Shown piece after piece: positions 1 to 12,292 of a DNA stretch of 64,000 bases. The notes under the pieces are model-generated. The model was not told the origin of the DNA and ran no database searches. It saw nothing but the letters and a program-made list of their open reading frames with translations. The DNA is taken from assembly GCA_024362935.1 (NCBI GenBank), contig JANCRA010000014.1:8697258-8761257 (forward strand). Reading direction: 5' to 3'. The position numbers and the translations under genes were made by a program. Numbering within the stretch: position 1 is the first letter of the stretch; each line of letters starts with the position of its first letter. Source of the DNA: Setophaga petechia. Its lineage: Eukaryota > Chordata > Aves > Passeriformes > Parulidae.

Positions 1-260
1 GTTTTATCTATAGTTTGACATCTTTTATCCCCAGCCTTGCAGACAGCAAAAATAAGGGCAGCTCTGCTCCCCAGCACTGGAAGCACTGCGTATGCAGGGC
101 ACACCGATTTGAAATTATAATCCTCTTTTTGTTGTATCCTCTCACTGTTTATTGTTACTGTATATACTGCTTGTTGTTGTAGTTTTCCATTTCATGCAAA
201 ATACATTAAAAAAAAAAAGCCACAAATGCTTGAGGTCTGTTTGTTATTCTCTGTGTTTAA
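1..260 (+). other. candidate 3'UTR end of an upstream gene
   Basis: This edge resembles the tail of a plus-strand mRNA. A Pumilio-type element (TGTATATA) lies near 160-167. An ATTAAA poly(A) signal lies at 205-210 and runs directly into an A11 tract (208-218). A GT/T-rich stretch suited to a downstream cleavage element follows at about 233-260. No coding frame ends inside the piece, so any stop codon would lie left of the window. These motifs are what is seen; the 3'UTR reading is inference. Chance AT-rich sequence is a real alternative. Confidence 0.35.
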
Positions 261-3200
261 AACTATTTCCTAAAAACTAACTTCCCTGAAGTGCCTGCGT
301 TTGCCCTTCGCTTGCCATCCCTCTGACTCCACTTGCATTAGCACAAACCCTCCGAGCTTCCCAACAAACTGCAGAAAGCTCTTTGTTTGCAAAGGGTTGG
401 AGGAAAATCTGTGAGTATGTTCCCAGAACCGGGAGCTTGTCCCTTTGCTTTGATTTGCTGCTTGGCTGATGTAACTTGGGACTGTTTAGATTTCTTTGAT
501 GTGGCTGGTGCTGTGGGTCTGTGATGCTCCTATGGCTTTCTGGGTACTCATTATCCTGTCTCTGTCATGCTGCTGACAGCTTTTACGTGGCCTTCCTCCC
601 CCAACCCCCCACCATTTTAAAACAAAACAAAAATACATCAAATGGCTTGTTGTCCTTTGTCTTTAATTTGGCCCCAGCCTGCAGTTTTGGCAGTGAGGAG
701 AGGGTTTCTGTATGGACCAGGATGCAAAGCCTTCCCCTGCAGTCCTACTAAAAGAACGGCGGAAAAAACACCCCATAACCTGTGGATTTCACCCTTGAGC
801 TGTGTTTTGGGCTTCCCCTGATGCCTCTCGCTGTGCACAGTGCAGTGAGCAGGGCTGTTGGTCCCCTGGGTGAGGCTGGCCTGGCGGCAGGGCTGCTGGT
901 GGGAGGCAGGAAGGGAGCAGTGCCCCAGCCCTGAGTGTGCAGCTGCCCCAGCCCTCCCTCAGGGGCTGGGGGTGGATCCCAGAAAAAGAGGGAGCTGTGG
1001 TCACTGCTGCTTGGTGGAGGAGTCTCTCAGGGAAAGCAGGGACCAGAGGACATGAGCTGCATGCAGGGAGATTGAGGCTCTTCCCCCTGATCCAGGGCAG
1101 GAAGTCACTGATGTCCCCAGATAAAAGTGCAAAGCTGGATGCTTCTGTTCAATGGCGTTATACAACCTGGCACAAAGAAATCTCATTTATTTTCTCCTAT
1201 CAGCCTAATGTGATGATTTGGGAGAGGGGGGAAGAGTGATCTCCTGAACAGTTGGGCTGGGATTACACTTTTTCTATGGAGCTCATCACCGTAATAACCA
1301 GGAGCTCTGTTTATCAGCCCACCAGCCATGCCCTTTTAGGAGATTACCATTTTCCAATCTCATTTCTCATAAAAGAGGATTGCTGCCCATCCCCTCCCCA
1401 TCCCAAACCCCTTGCTTATGAGTGTTTATCTGCTCAGGGTGTTTATGAAGCTCCAAACAGGAAACTTCTGTTTATCCTCTGCGTCATCAAGAGCTGGAAA
1501 CTCAATGGGATAATTACTCTTTCAACAACACACGTAGCCCATCAGTAGACTTTGGCATTTTGCTGGTGTCAATAAAATATATATTTACCCTGCAGAGAGA
1601 CATAATGCTTATTTGTTTCTCTTTCCTGTCTCTTTAACTTGGCATAAGATTGGGGTTTCTAGCTTTCAGGGTATCTCATGGAAGGGGGGATTTTTACTTA
1701 AGGTTAAGAACATGTGCTGCTTCCCTCAGAACCAGCGGCACTAAGGTGTCCCTAGCAAGAGGGGACAACTTGCCTGGACAGTGCCAGCCCCAAGACATTG
1801 CTTGCTCTGGCAGGACATCACCAACTGCTCTCACCCAGCAATTGGAGAAGTCACATGAGGAGATGACTTCTTCAGATGTTAACACAAGCACCTAGGCTAG
1901 GAGAAGTCTGGGTAATTAATCATTTATTTGGCAGAGTTCTTCCCTTTCCTCTCTCTCTGCAGGTTGCAGGGAAGACATTCTCATTCCCTTCACCCTTCAG
2001 ATGACGATTCTTGAACTATGCAAAATGCAGAAGTAAATTCATTAGTGATATCCACCCAATGAAATTCAAGATGTGAAGTGTTTTGACTCGCACTGTTCAA
2101 ATAGAGGAATCACTCAGGAGTATATTGCAATCAGTGCATTAAGATAAGATCCCAGAGCACTGGGTTTCCAGAGCATTGATTATAGATTAGCATCCCCCTG
2201 CTTCAGAAAGGAAGTCAGCCATCCATGCATAAGCCAGAAGAGCTGGCAGCTATGGATGGACTCATGAGGGAGAGGCAGGGAGCTCCAGAGAACACCGGTG
2301 TGCAGCGTGGGCCCTGCTGCCATGGCCAGCTGAGCATGGCCAGGCAGTTTGTACCCAGCAGCAAATCCCAGTATCCACCTTTTCTCCAGGGGCTGCATCC
2401 TTCCTGCTCCCCAGGGGCTCCCCTGCTGCCCCCAGGGACTTGGCCTCCCTGACCATGCACGGAGCATTATTTTGGCGAGGCTACAAATGTGGAAACCTCG
2501 TGCGGTTGGTCAAAGCAAATTCATTCAAAGGGAGTTAGTGCTTGCCAAGCTGCCTTTTTGTTTTTTTTTTTTAATTCATTTTAGCTGTATTCACAGACCA
2601 CAAATCTGCAGGCAGGAATGGGAGCCGTGTTTCTAATTTGGTAGGAAACTTTTATTCCCACTTGGCGCAGAGCTGTTGCGAACGTTGAAGGCTGTTCCTA
2701 ATCCTCTGCCCTGTGCATTGGAAATGTGCTGCATCCATCCGGAAATGGAGTTATTTGCATTGCATAGCAATTTTCGGGCGATAAATACAAGGTTCAGTGT
2801 TTGTGGGGACAAGGACGTGGCATCATTGCTGCCTCATATGCAACCAGAAAGCAAAGGCAGCAGTGAAGCAACGCGGAAGGGCCGGATTGCAGGAGCTTGT
2901 AAAGTTCAAGGCTGCCTTAAAAAATTTAAAGTCAACTTTTGCCTCTGTAAACAGAGTATTTTCAAGATCCTGTTGGAGGAAACTGGAACTTGGCAGTGTG
3001 CTTAAGGAGGGGGCTGGTCCAGGTTTTATTCCAGTGGATAGTATTAGCCACATGCTGAGGGATAAGCACCTGCTTAACCAGCGGGGAGCTGGGGTTTGTG
3101 GGGCAGCTGTGCCCAAATGGGGCAAGCCCTGCTGACCTCAGCAGGTTCCAGGTGATGCTGTCTGTCAGTCAGGATGTGATGTGGGAACGCCTAGGGTATG

Positions 3201-3530
3201 AAATGTTGTGTGCCAGGACTAGAGGTCCTGACACACAAAAATCCTCCAAATTCTTTCACCTGTCAAGAAACTGACAAGCCAAATAAAAATTATCTGCCTT
3301 GTATCAGGTGAAAATGTGTTCAACATCATCTAAAAGTGATACTTTTCTGCAAACCCTATCATCCCCTTGTGATATCAATTGAAGATGAGACCAGCTCCAC
3401 GGCTGAATCTAGCTGGAAACCACATCTCCTTTTTGAAAGCATTCTGGCCTTCTTTTTCATGCCCTTTCTTGAATTCAGATGTTTTCCCTATGCATAACTC
3501 TTACCCAGGGAATACTTACAGGATATGTAG
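261..3530. other. non-coding stretch, no gene recognised
   Basis: I see no exon with plausible splice borders or a recognisable protein. About 860-1010 is GC-rich but not CpG-dense. About 1120-1640 is more AT-rich and holds the TGTTTATC/G cluster described separately. An octamer ATTTGCAT sits at 2753-2760 in an AT-rich patch. The short open frames here overlap each other on both strands and look like background. Confidence 0.6.
1290..1640. promoter_or_regulatory. candidate enhancer, forkhead/GATA-like site cluster
   Basis: Four same-orientation 8-mers TGTTTATC or TGTTTATG occur at 1308-1315, 1423-1430, 1440-1447 and 1469-1476. TGTTTAT fits a forkhead core and TTATC is an inverted GATA core, so three of the four could be read by either family. 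The surrounding 350 bp is AT-rich and free of recognisable transposons. Enhancer function is inference. Confidence 0.3.
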
Positions 3531-3696
3531 CAGAGAAGCTGTGGCTGCCCCATCCCTGGAAGTGTGCAAGGCCAGGCTGGATGGGGCTCTGGGCAGCCTG
3601 GCCCAGGGGAAGTTGTTCCTGCCTGTGGCAAGGGGATTGGAACAAGATGAGCTTTAAGATTCCTTCCAACACAAACCATTCTGTGGTTCTGTGATT
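3531..3696 (+). mobile_element. CR1 LINE 3' fragment
   Basis: This is the 3' end of a CR1-type non-LTR retrotransposon in plus orientation. The translated end of ORF2 is readable (APSLEVCKARLDGALGSL), followed by the short CR1 3'UTR ending in degenerate 8-mers of the ATTCTGTG type at about 3679-3696. Only about 165 bp remains, the severe 5' truncation typical of CR1. It carries substitutions and has no coding potential. Confidence 0.9.
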
Positions 3697-6600
3697 TGCA
3701 ACAGGGTTTAAAAGTCCTTATCAACATTGATATGGATTCTAACTTTGTCACAGATCACTGCCAAGGATCACTGCAGCTCTGGTGGCTGTTGGCTGCGGGC
3801 TGTGGTTCTCTTTCCTCCCTTTTAGGGGCTGTATTTACCAGTAGAGTGCTTGTCTTGTTGCTTCCTTGGTGGGAACTGCATCAGCATGTCCTGACGGCTG
3901 TGAGTGGGGTTTGCATCACTGCTAGCAAGGGGCAAGGGCAAGAATTCCCTTTTCAGTGGTAGTTTTTGTCTGGCAGGTGTCATAGCCTAGGGAAGGGGAC
4001 AGGTGCTGCATTTGCAGAGGTATTTGTGAAAGAGAGTGGCCAGAGCAGTGTGTATTGAAACATGGGGAAGATTATTTTGACAAACTGCATAATTGTCAGA
4101 ATTTCTGTTTCATAAAGGGTTTAATAGCACTGGGGACCTACAGGACTTCCAGATCCTGGAGGAAAGAAGTTAGACAGTAATAAAAAGAGCTCTGCACACT
4201 GGCACAAGCCTGGCACCATGGGAACACACCTTTGCTCCTCCAGCGGCCTGGTTCCATGGAGGAATCCAATCCCTTCTGCAGAGCCCGAAGGAGGAGAGCC
4301 AGCACAGGCTGCCCCTGAGCTGCTGGGAGCTCTGCACCTCCCTCCTCACGCAGTGGAGATGCTGCATGATGCTGTCAAGGAGCAGCCTGGGACAACCAGC
4401 AGGGAGCTGTGCCTCAGATGTCAACAGGGGAGAGAAGGGTGGGGCAGGAATAGCAGGGCTGTGATTATTTGCCAGAAATTTGAGTCCCAGGGGCAGCAAG
4501 TTACAATAAGGAAAATCTTTGTGTGTGCATCTCATTCCTCTGCCAGGAATGCATCTCCTGCATCACCCCTGGCCAGGAGCTGGACATTTTCAAGTGCCAC
4601 TGCAACCACAGCCTGCAGAGCACAAGGCATGCTGAGGGCACGAGCTGTGTGCCCCCACCATCCTCTGCAGTACCGGGCAGAGGGGATTCTCCCTGCCCCA
4701 CTGCTCCTCACTCCTACCACTGGCCAGGAAATACCACAAGGAACGATGCCAGAGCCAGGGAGGGAGGCAAAGACACGCACAGAGATTGACAGCAGCATCT
4801 CCCAGGGCTGGGAGCTGCCCAGCCACGCTGGCATGTGCGCTATGCAGGTTTCCATGGAAACACAGCACACGATGTACTGCCACAGAGCAGCACCAGGGAT
4901 GCAGAGTGGACTGCAGGGTGACCTCTGTTCCCACTCCCGTGCCATGGTGCGGGTTGTAGGGCAGAGGGGACATGTGAACTGCTTTAGGATGAGCTCCATG
5001 TGCTCCTGGGGGTGCTCTGGGTGCCGTGCTGCCTTTGCTGCTGCCCTGGAGGGAGGGGATTGCAAAGGGTTCTTCAGCTGGGGTGTGCTGGGGAATTGCA
5101 GGGGTGTCCCATGGGGCTCCAGCAGAGCAGTGAGGGCGTCCTTTGAGAATGGACAGGAGGGTTTCCCTTTGGAGGGAAACCCTGACACATCCCTGGGGTT
5201 CTCAGGCCCTGGATAAGATTGGAATGGAGCTGAGACAGCCTCTCTAGGGTGTCAAGAAGGAGAAATAAGGCTGCTTCATGGCGTTTTTATGGTGCCTCTG
5301 TTTTCCCATCCTCTAAGGTTGCAAAGGATCCATCTCTGCTTAGGTTTTAATATTTCATTAAATTGCATTGCAGTTTTCCCTGCATGGCCAATGGAGAGCA
5401 GCATCTCCAGGTCAGACACTGCTAGATTCATTCTGTCTGCAGCAGGCAGCAAAAACCATGTCCTGGGTGTTTCCATCAGCCCTGGTGCAGTGGGACATCC
5501 ACCTCTTGGAGATGCATTGTCCCAAGCTCCATGGCTTTGAGCAGGGCACAGGGGATTTCTCCTGCCTCATTTCCGCTGAGAGGTGTTGTGGCTGAGTAGC
5601 TCTTGCAGAGGGTGGCTTGGATTGGAGGGGGGAGAAGAGGGGGGAGCAGGATTTGGTCCAAAGGGACCCTGTCCCTCCATGCCCACAGCTGAAAGCTGGT
5701 GCCACAGCTGGGATGAGTCACTCTGGGCTTATTTTATCATCCCAGGAGAAAAGCAGTGTGAATGAATCATCTCATCCAAATGCAGAGGTGTGCTAGGGTG
5801 CCTGATGTACCTTTTGTTGCCTGGGGCTCCCTTCTGGCTGCACACTTTACAAGGGACCATAGGGCTTGGGAGTCAAAATCTGACTTGGAGGCACTGTGAG
5901 TCAGCTGAGCTGAGCCTGTGACTGTCCTGGATGGCCAGAGAGCATCACACAGTCACACAGCAATGGGTGCATCACATCCTAGAGCCAGAAAGCAAACCAC
6001 AAGGAGGAGGACCCGGGTATTGTGACCTGCAGAGCAGAGACCTTTCTGCTCCCCCATTCTTCCTTCCAAACCCAGGCTTCTCCTGGCCCCAGAGGCTGTA
6101 CATCCCCCTTGCTCTGCTTCCTGGAACTTGATCCTCCTAATGCCCAGGATTGCTGATTCCCAGTGGAAAACTTGCCTGCAGGGAGTGGTACCAGCTCCAA
6201 CACCTGCAAGGAAGGAGGGCGCCAGCTGGGGATGCTCTTCAAGGTTGTAATGGGGAGCAGAGGGGCTGTGCTGGTGTTAAATTCCCTGTGGGTGCAGAGG
6301 CAGCACTTCAGCAGGTGAGTGATGGAGCAGCAGGGTCACGTTCCACTGGGCTGGGCAGGGAGTGAGACACAGAAGCCGTGTCCGTGTCCAGGTGCTTTGC
6401 TCAGCAGTGCTGCCTTTCCTGGGATCTCCTCGTCCTGTGCTGGGACCAATAACTGGGCCCAGCTGGGCAGTGCATTCAGCTGCAGAACAGAGCTCATCTT
6501 CACACTCTGCTTCCTCCTTCAGAAGCACCACCACACCATTTCCCTCTGTACAGGCTGAGCGCCCTCGTTGCCCATTTTTGGCTTTGCTGGAATGGGCCTC

Positions 6601-8980
6601 ACTTGTTTTGTGGAAATTTGCCACAGTGCAGCTCTCATACTCAATGGAGATGAGTAGCAGAATTTCTGCGTTCCTCCTACCCTCCACCTGGGGATGCTGG
6701 GAGGGTTTTGGGTTTTGACCACCTCAGCCTTTGCTGGGCTGACTCCAGCATACCATTGCTCCTGGGCTGTAGTTTCCATGTCCAGGTTTCCACCAGCTGC
6801 AAACACAATCTTGGGTGTCTGACAGTTGGATAGGAGAGGGAATTGAGGGATGTGACATGGATATAGGTGATTGCAGATGGTGCTGGCTCTGCCTGTTCTA
6901 CCTCCTGGTGAGTTTCTTTGAGTTTAGGATGGAAAATCCTTCTAGGCTGTGCACAGCACGTGGCACTGGTGATGTTGGATGAGGCCTCTGCCCAAAGCAT
7001 CACCCAGCTTGGAGCAGGGGTAATGGAATGGGTGGTGGGAGATGCACCTGGATCAAGGGAGTGTGAGTGACACGTGGTGCCCTGGCATCTCCCTGGCATT
7101 GCTTGTGGAGGACAGCAGAACCATGCTTTGTCTTGGGAGCTAAAGCAGAACTGTGTGGCTCATTAAATGGAAACACAATCTCCCAACCATTTTGGGGTTT
7201 CTCAGCCAATCCTGGCCGAGCCCTTGCAATGCCTTTCAGATTTAAAGCAAGGACACAGATCCCCAAGGAAAACTGAGCCAGAGGGAGGTGAAAGGCAGCA
7301 CTCCCCAGGATGCTGCCCATGGCCTTCAGCTGATTTCGAGGTCAGTCCTTTGGACCCAGGAGGGTCCTTGGGGTCTAAGCCACAGGGCTGGGCTCGGAGG
7401 GGGAAGGGACCCCTACATCCCCCAGCTCAGCTCTCCCCAGAGGGCATTGCAGAGGAGGGAGAAGAGTGAATGGAGAGACTCAGGTTACAAATGTACAAGC
7501 ATAGGAAGCAGAGATATATATTCCCTGGATATTAATTACCTCTAAAATGTCATTTTTCCGGTGAGTGGGTACTTTAGGCAACTGGATATATGATGGGAAG
7601 GAGACTGTGTCAGGCAGTGGGAGGACAGACACAGCACAGGCAGCTGGACACCACTGAAGGACTGGGTGCTGCATGGAGCACTGGAGCATCCCACAAGGCT
7701 CAGAGCCAGCCAGGGACATTGCCCTCACTCTGCCCTCTGCCATCACTGTGGTCTGACTTGGTCCCCCAGCAGCACACTCAGCCTGAGAGCTCAGTTCAGA
7801 ACAAAACCCTGAGGGGAAAAGCCTTAGGTTCAAGTAAGAACAGGTTCCAAAGAAAAGTGTCTTAAAGCTTCATGCTCTGCTCTGAACTGGGAAGGGGCAC
7901 CTCTGATTCCAGCAAGCAGGGCAAGAGGCAGAGGCAGGGAATAGCCAGCATGGTGTGAGTGGAGATGCTCTTCACATCATCAGCCTGTCCAATTAAAATA
8001 CAGAAGTCACTGAGGAAGATCTTTTGGGGGCTACATTGAAAATAAGGGTTGCAATTATTTTTCCCCTGTGGTTTGGAGTTAATTCTCCCCATGGATGTTG
8101 CTAAAGGGCTCAGATGCCAACAACTGGGCTTTGGGGATCAGAGCTGCATTTTGGGGGGTTTAATATGGTGTAAACTTGCTTCTGCATGAGAGCTGGATCC
8201 AGGCAAAGCTGCACCTCCTGTGGGAGCTGCCTTGGCCCCTCCTGCCATTCAGGAGAGCAGGAAGAGGCAGCCCTGGTGTGGGGGATTCTCACACTGATGC
8301 TTTAGCACAGAGTGGCAGCAAAATCAGCAGCAAGACTGTATTAAGTGTCAAAGCCTTTTGTTTCACCATTTTCCAAGTGAAGCACTGCAAATGTTGGCTT
8401 TGAACTGACCTTTGGTCACAAAATTACCTTGCCTCAATTAAATATTAAAACCAAACAAAATGTCCTGAGTGTGGAATGAATTGTTTTGCTCCACCTACAG
8501 GGATTTTTTATTTCACTTGAGTGGAAAAACTGAGAACCCAGTGTCACATTGTCTCACCCTGAAATGAATTTTTGTTCTCACTTCCTATCATTAAATGTCA
8601 GCAAATGAAGAAAAGCAATTATTTGCAGAGTATTTTTATGACATGAGAATGTACCTCCCTTTCAACACCTCTGCTGGGATTTGGGTGGTTATTGCTTTCT
8701 GCTGGATCCAGGGAAGACTCGTTCCTGGTGCTGGGTTATAGCTGGACCCACAAAACCAGTTGGGCTGATGTGCTGGGGTCTCCTGCTGAGGCCTTGCTGT
8801 TCCCTGCTCTTTGCTGTGTGAGTATATTCATCATTATTATTGTTTTATTGTATCATTTATTCTACATACCTGATTTGTTGATTTTTCCCATTGGGATGCT
8901 GAAAAATGAGCACATTTAAATGTCCTACGAATAACACTTGAACTGGCTATTGACCTTCCAGTCATCCTGACAGGAATCCT
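3697..8980. other. non-coding stretch, no gene recognised
   Basis: This is single-copy-looking, moderately GC-rich DNA. It contains the longest open frame of the window (4218-5216, plus strand, 332 codons), which has no recognisable domain and is overlapped by a 218-codon antisense frame; I do not call it a gene. A perfect hairpin lies at 5158-5183. Two G-runs of six lie at about 5627-5646. The last 600 bp is AT-richer. I recognise no exons or transposons. Confidence 0.55.
5158..5183. repeat. perfect inverted repeat, 11-bp arms
   Basis: AGGGTTTCCCT (5158-5168) is followed by the 4-nt loop TTGG and then the exact reverse complement AGGGAAACCCT (5173-5183). The stem is perfect and could form a compact hairpin in DNA or RNA. 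No poly-T follows and nothing shows that it is transcribed. Confidence 0.85.
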
Positions 8981-9372
8981 TTCATGGAAACACAGAACAA
9001 TGGAATGGGTTGGGTTGGAAGTGACCCTAAAGAATATTTTGTTCCAGCGCCTGCCTTGGGCAGGGACATCTTCCAGACCTTCCTTCTGGACCAGGTTGCT
9101 CAAAGCCCCACCCAGCCCAGGGTGAACCCTCACAGGGATGGGGGATCCACAGCTTCTCTGGGCAAACTGTGCCAGGGCCTCACCACCCTCACAAGGAAGA
9201 GTTTCATCCTAATATCCCATCTCACCTTGCCCTCTGTCAGTCTGAAGCTGTTCCCCCTTGTCCTGTCAGTCCATGTCCTGCCAGTCCAGCCCCTTTTCAG
9301 CTTTCTTGGAGCCCCTTTGGGTCCTGGGAGCTGCTTCACGGCCTCCATGAGCCATCTCTCCTCAGATTCCAT
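8981..9372 (-). mobile_element. CR1 LINE 3' portion with ORF2 remnant
   Basis: This is a CR1-type LINE in minus orientation, with its 3' end at the left. Read on the minus strand from about 9280, the C-terminal ORF2 region is recognisable (RVVRPWHSLPREAV), then shifts frame near 9130 and continues as GGALSNLV before the 3'UTR. The degraded 3' octamers are at about 8982-9000. About 390 bp survives. The frameshift and substitutions show it is dead. Confidence 0.9.
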
Positions 9373-11571
9373 GAATTACCCTCCAAGTGCCCAGGCAATC
9401 CCTTGCATGGCTGCTGTCATGGTATGATGTTAATGCTGAGCACTCGGGTTTCACAGAACACTCTTCCTTTCCCTTCAGTCCCTATGCTTTTTGGGAAGGA
9501 CAGAGTGCATGGGAGGGGTGCTGTGTCCATCTGTCCATCTGCCTCCTGCCCACCTGGGATGGGGATGTTGTGCTCCAGCCTGGGTCACCCCAGGTTAAAC
9601 CTCACAGAGAGAGCTGGCCCGAAGAGAGATTTACAGCACCAAATCCCATCCTGAGCCTGAAGATGGATATTCATATTTCACTCAACAGGGATATTTACCT
9701 ACTTAGGAAAAAAAAATACAGCACTAAGTGCTTTCTTCCCAGGCATGTTTTTCTGACAATGTGTGTAATCCTAATCCCCTGGCAGGGCTCAGCCAGTGCT
9801 GGCATGGGCAGGTGCCTGTCACAGGGAGGGAGCAGGGTCTGGTGGGCACTGGGACTGAAGAAGGGCTGGAAACATCATCAAAGTGGCTCTAGCAGGAGAA
9901 GGAGAGGAAGAGTTGGCACAGCTCAGAGGAATCTGGGTCCTCCACCCTGCTCATGCCAAAGGCATCATCACAGACCACGAGTTTGAGGCAGAGGTTGAGA
10001 TGTGGGGAAGCTCAGGTCTGGTTCTGAGGAGGACCACAGTGGTTTGAAGGTGGGTGGAAAGGCCTGAGGGATGCCACTGTATCAGGTCTGGGATCTGGAT
10101 ACAGGATCCTCCCCAGCACTGTCCTCCCCAGATGCTGAGCTTGTCCAATTTCTAATTTAGAAAAGGAATGCCAAAGGAAGAAGGAACTGGTTTATATTTT
10201 CCCAAGAAAAGCCAGTCCCTTGCACTCTTCCCCCAGGCAGGCAGGATTAAATTGCAGCTCTGGGTATGTACAAACATTCCCTTGTTTTCCCAGCACTGAG
10301 CTGGTCGAGGGGGCTTAAAGGTCATTACTGAAGTTTGGGTTGATTTGGTAGCAAAAGGGTGACTCAGAGAACAAGTTCAGGTTATGTTATCACAGGATTA
10401 TGTGGAGTTTTAGAATAAAATCTTCTTTAGAGTCCTTGGGCCTTAGCCAGATGTCAGATTCCCCTCTGAGCATCCACCCGATGGGGCTCAGCTGTGATAA
10501 GGCACCTCTCCAACAAAATGGCTTTTACTGTGGACAAATGAGCTGAGCCCTGCGTGCCAGAGAAATGCAAAAGACAGAAACTGTGTGCAGCCCCTGACTC
10601 TGCTTGAGACGTCCCAGGGCAGAGAGATTTTTTTGTTTGAAAACCCATTGAAGTCCTCCAGTTTGAAGGGGTGTCATTTGGCCCCTAAATTGTTAAAACT
10701 TGCTGAAGGATGAGCAGCAACTGGTGGGAAATGTCTGCTGATGCTTAATGCAGTGCCTGTGAGGCTGTGAGCTGGGCTCTGTGCACTGTCACTCTGGTTT
10801 GGCAGCAAGGAGCATCCTTCCCATCCCTGACAGTGCAGGGTGGGGGGGAGGAGCAGTGCTCTGCTTCACCAGGGCTCTCCTCCCAAAATCAGCCAGATCA
10901 GCTTCCTGCTTCCATACCCGTCCTCTTCCTCTGCCTTCCTCCTTTTCCTGGAGCTGAAGCCTTCCATGCCTTCTCTGAGATCATTAACCCCACGGGGATC
11001 ATGAATAAATGTCTTAGCATTTATGCAGAGCACCCAAAATTTCTGCCTTTCCTGGCAGTGCTGGCTGATGGGGATCTGCATCTCAGCAGGGGCTGTTGCC
11101 AGCATCCCCTGTGCTGTTGAATTCTTTAAAATGGCTTAATCTGGGAAATACTGTAATCCTCGTCTGACTTTGCACGCAGAGGGATCCAGGTGGCATTTTG
11201 CAGCGCCAGCAACCATCCTGTTATCCTGGCTGTGTGTTTTACACTCCCTTCAGTGTCCCTGGGAAAGATGAGCCCATCAGCTCAGCAACTGGCAGTGCTA
11301 AAGAAATAGGAAGTTTTAGAAATTCAAATCCTTTTCAGGGAAGAAGGGAAAAAGGAATGCACCAGCTGCTTTGTAAGGTCTGAAATGTGTTAGCCCAGGC
11401 ACAGGGCAGCACCAGGGAGCTTCCTGTCCCTGGCTGCTTGTGGATCCTGGTGGGAAGCAACCTGTAAAAAATGAAATATCCATGTAATATCATGGCTGTT
11501 TTGGTGGGCGGAAAACGAGCTAGCTCCTCAGCCCCCTGGAGAGATGAAAATAGCATCTCTGGATCTCTGCT

Positions 11572-11597
11572 CTGAAAAATATTTGAAATATTTTCAG
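11572..11597. repeat. AT-rich near-palindrome
   Basis: The left arm CTGAAAAATATTT and the right arm AAATATTTTCAG are reverse complements apart from one extra A in the left arm, with a single G between them. It is followed by A9. It could extrude as a cruciform, but short AT palindromes are common by chance in such sequence. Confidence 0.6.
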
Positions 11598-12112
11598 AAA
11601 AAAAAATAAGAAAATTCAGAGTTATGTTTAGTAACAGAAGGCAGTTGTGTCCTGAGCTAGAAGACAATGTGGGTTAAGAGTCATTTCAGGGCTCTGGAAT
11701 CACACGTGCCATGCTCCAGGATTTGTGTTTGGGCTCTGTGAGGAAGAGTGTGAGGAAGAGAAACTGCAGTGGATGGGGAGTCTGTGCTGGGCAGTCCAGC
11801 AGAACCTGGGACCAGGGGGGCTGCACTGGGGGCACAGGGGGCTCCTGGCCCTGGCAGCAATCCCAGGATGTTTGGGTGAAAAGTGAGCAGTCACAGTCAG
11901 GGAATGCAGCACATCCCTCCCTGGTAGCCAGGAGAGCTCCCAGCCCTTTGATTCTCGTTACCATCATTTATATTTTATGCCTTTTTCAGGCCTAATGACA
12001 CGGGAATGCAGGAGCCTCATAAATAATGCCTGCTGGTGTGAGCCTGTGTTAAAGCTTACCCAGCTTCCTTCTGGGTCAAGGGAGAGGCCCCAGACATGGT
12101 CCTTGGTTGTTT

Positions 12113-12292
12113 CCCACTCAACTCTCTCTTCATCACTGCCTTTTCCATCACTCATCATCATCCTTCCCTTTCTCCATCTCCTCCTTCTCCATTCTCTGTC
12201 ATTGCCCTTCCCATCCTCCACTGCTACCCTCTCATCCCCCATCCTCATCCTTCCCATCCTGATCATCTTCTCCATCCTTCATCTCCATCCAT
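12113..12292. repeat. pyrimidine-rich low-complexity tract
   Basis: About 180 bp of almost pure C/T broken by single A residues, built from degenerate ATCCTTCC, ATCCTCAT and CTCCTTCT blocks without a fixed period. It gives long open frames on both strands (GMG/RRW-rich on minus, PSPPS-rich on plus), which I treat as artefacts. Such tracts can adopt triplex (H-DNA) structure; that is general knowledge, not shown here. Confidence 0.8.

Noticed and set aside
12113..12292. Proline/serine-rich frames in the C/T tract
   Set aside because: These are translations of a pyrimidine-rich low-complexity tract.
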